50,215 nucleotides of DNA from Pseudomonadota bacterium (GTDB taxonomy: Bacteria; Pseudomonadota; Gammaproteobacteria; Burkholderiales; JAKAFK01). A program made the position numbers and the translations under genes. Location: the NCBI GenBank assembly GCA_021817985.1, contig JAKAFK010000022.1, positions 1 to 50,215 on the forward strand. Reading direction: 5' to 3'. Under the pieces are notes generated by a model that did not search any database, was not told where the DNA came from, and was given only the letters and a program-made list of their open reading frames with translations. Shown piece after piece: positions 49,856 to 50,215 of the stretch. Position 1 is the stretch's first letter. Each line of letters begins with the position of its first letter.

Positions 49856-49902
49856 TTTTTTATTAATATAAGAATCGCCCAGCGACCCCGCTTGAGATGA
49901 TC

Positions 49903-50215
49903 ATGGAAGCCTACACCCGAGACAATATGGCTGACGTGCTGCGCAAGCACGGCATCAATCCGACCCACCAGCGCATCGAGATCGCGTACGCGCTCTTCTC
50001 GCGGCAGGAGCATTTGTCGGCGGATCAGATCATGGCTATCGTGAATCTGCGTCACAGCGAGACATCAAAGGCGACCGTGTACAACACGCTCAATCTCTTC
50101 TTGCAGCGCAAACTCATTCGGGAAGTCATCGTGGACCCAAACAAGGTGTTCTATGACCCCAATACCCAGCCCCATCATCACTTCTACGACGTGGTCAGCG
50201 GCCGCCTTACGGACA
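49903..50215 (+). CDS. Fur-family transcriptional regulator, 3' part cut by the window end
   Basis: The first 104 residues are present. The winged-helix domain reads GINPTHQRIEIAYALFSRQEHLSADQIM, then SKATVYNTLNLFLQRKLIREV, and the dimerisation-domain metal site begins as QPHHHFYDVVSGRLTD. These are Fur/PerR/Irr features; the HHHF segment carries metal ligands in the superfamily. Which metal or signal it senses cannot be decided without the C-terminus. ATG 49903 fits the GAG ribosome site better than ATG 49897. Confidence 0.9.
   Translation, partial: MEAYTRDNMADVLRKHGINPTHQRIEIAYALFSRQEHLSADQIMAIVNLRHSETSKATVYNTLNLFLQRKLIREVIVDPNKVFYDPNTQPHHHFYDVVSGRLTD

Overview
The window is GC-rich, densely coding chromosomal DNA of a gammaproteobacterium-like organism. 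Two pieces of gene order support this. The left part runs purB ... mnmA, nudJ ... rluE, icd, csp, clpS, clpA, an order familiar from E. coli and Pseudomonas chromosomes. The right part runs rpsT, murJ, ribF, ileS, lspA, ispH. A sulfide:quinone oxidoreductase very close to the acidophile (Acidithiobacillus) type, a FisR-like sulfur-responsive regulator and a TauE/SafE exporter point to a sulfur-oxidising chemolithotroph. An Acidiferrobacter- or Acidithiobacillus-like bacterium is my inference, not a demonstrated identity. I see no rRNA, tRNA, CRISPR array, complete insertion sequence or prophage.

Layout. 1-12.7 kb: chaperedoxin-like CnoX, PurB, a chemoreceptor with almost no periplasmic domain, AcnB, a GST-like protein, MnmA, NudJ, a YchE/MarC-type membrane protein, a small exported Lys/His pentad-repeat protein, RluE, isocitrate dehydrogenase and two small unknown genes. 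13-16.9 kb: two near-identical cold-shock genes sharing a leader element, then clpS-clpA. 17-20 kb: a sulfide-response module in which a sigma54 activator (FisR-like) is divergent from sqr, with a sigma54 promoter and paired palindromes between them. 20-20.4 kb: an intrinsic terminator followed directly by what looks like the 5' part of a group II intron, truncated and without a reverse transcriptase. 20.5-22.4 kb: a Rieske oxygenase with a SpoIIAA-like and a DUF2784 protein. 22.7-26.5 kb: xseB-ispA-dxs-folE2 (isoprenoid precursors, folate). 26.6-28.4 kb: an amidotransferase, DoxX and cytochrome b561. 28.5-32.8 kb: argD-argF-argG-ppnP-yajQ on the minus strand, with a perfect 20-bp inverted repeat upstream of argD. 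33-37.3 kb: TauE/SafE exporter, cupin, NfeD-slipin pair and DUF3579. 37.3-44.7 kb: rpsT, then murJ-ribF-ileS-lspA-ispH. 45.5-48.6 kb: two tandem CLC-family genes of different subfamilies (ClcB-like and ClcA-like). 48.7 kb to the end: ThiO and the 5' part of a Fur-family regulator cut by the window edge.

How the genes fit together: most are housekeeping (TCA cycle, arginine, isoprenoids, translation, envelope, proteolysis). The accessory content that says most about lifestyle is the fisR/sqr sulfide module, the TauE/SafE exporter and the CLC pair. The strongest candidate for an interesting system is the fisR-sigma54-sqr control region together with the intron remnant behind sqr. The least explained coding sequence is the Lys/His pentad-repeat protein at 9845-10096.
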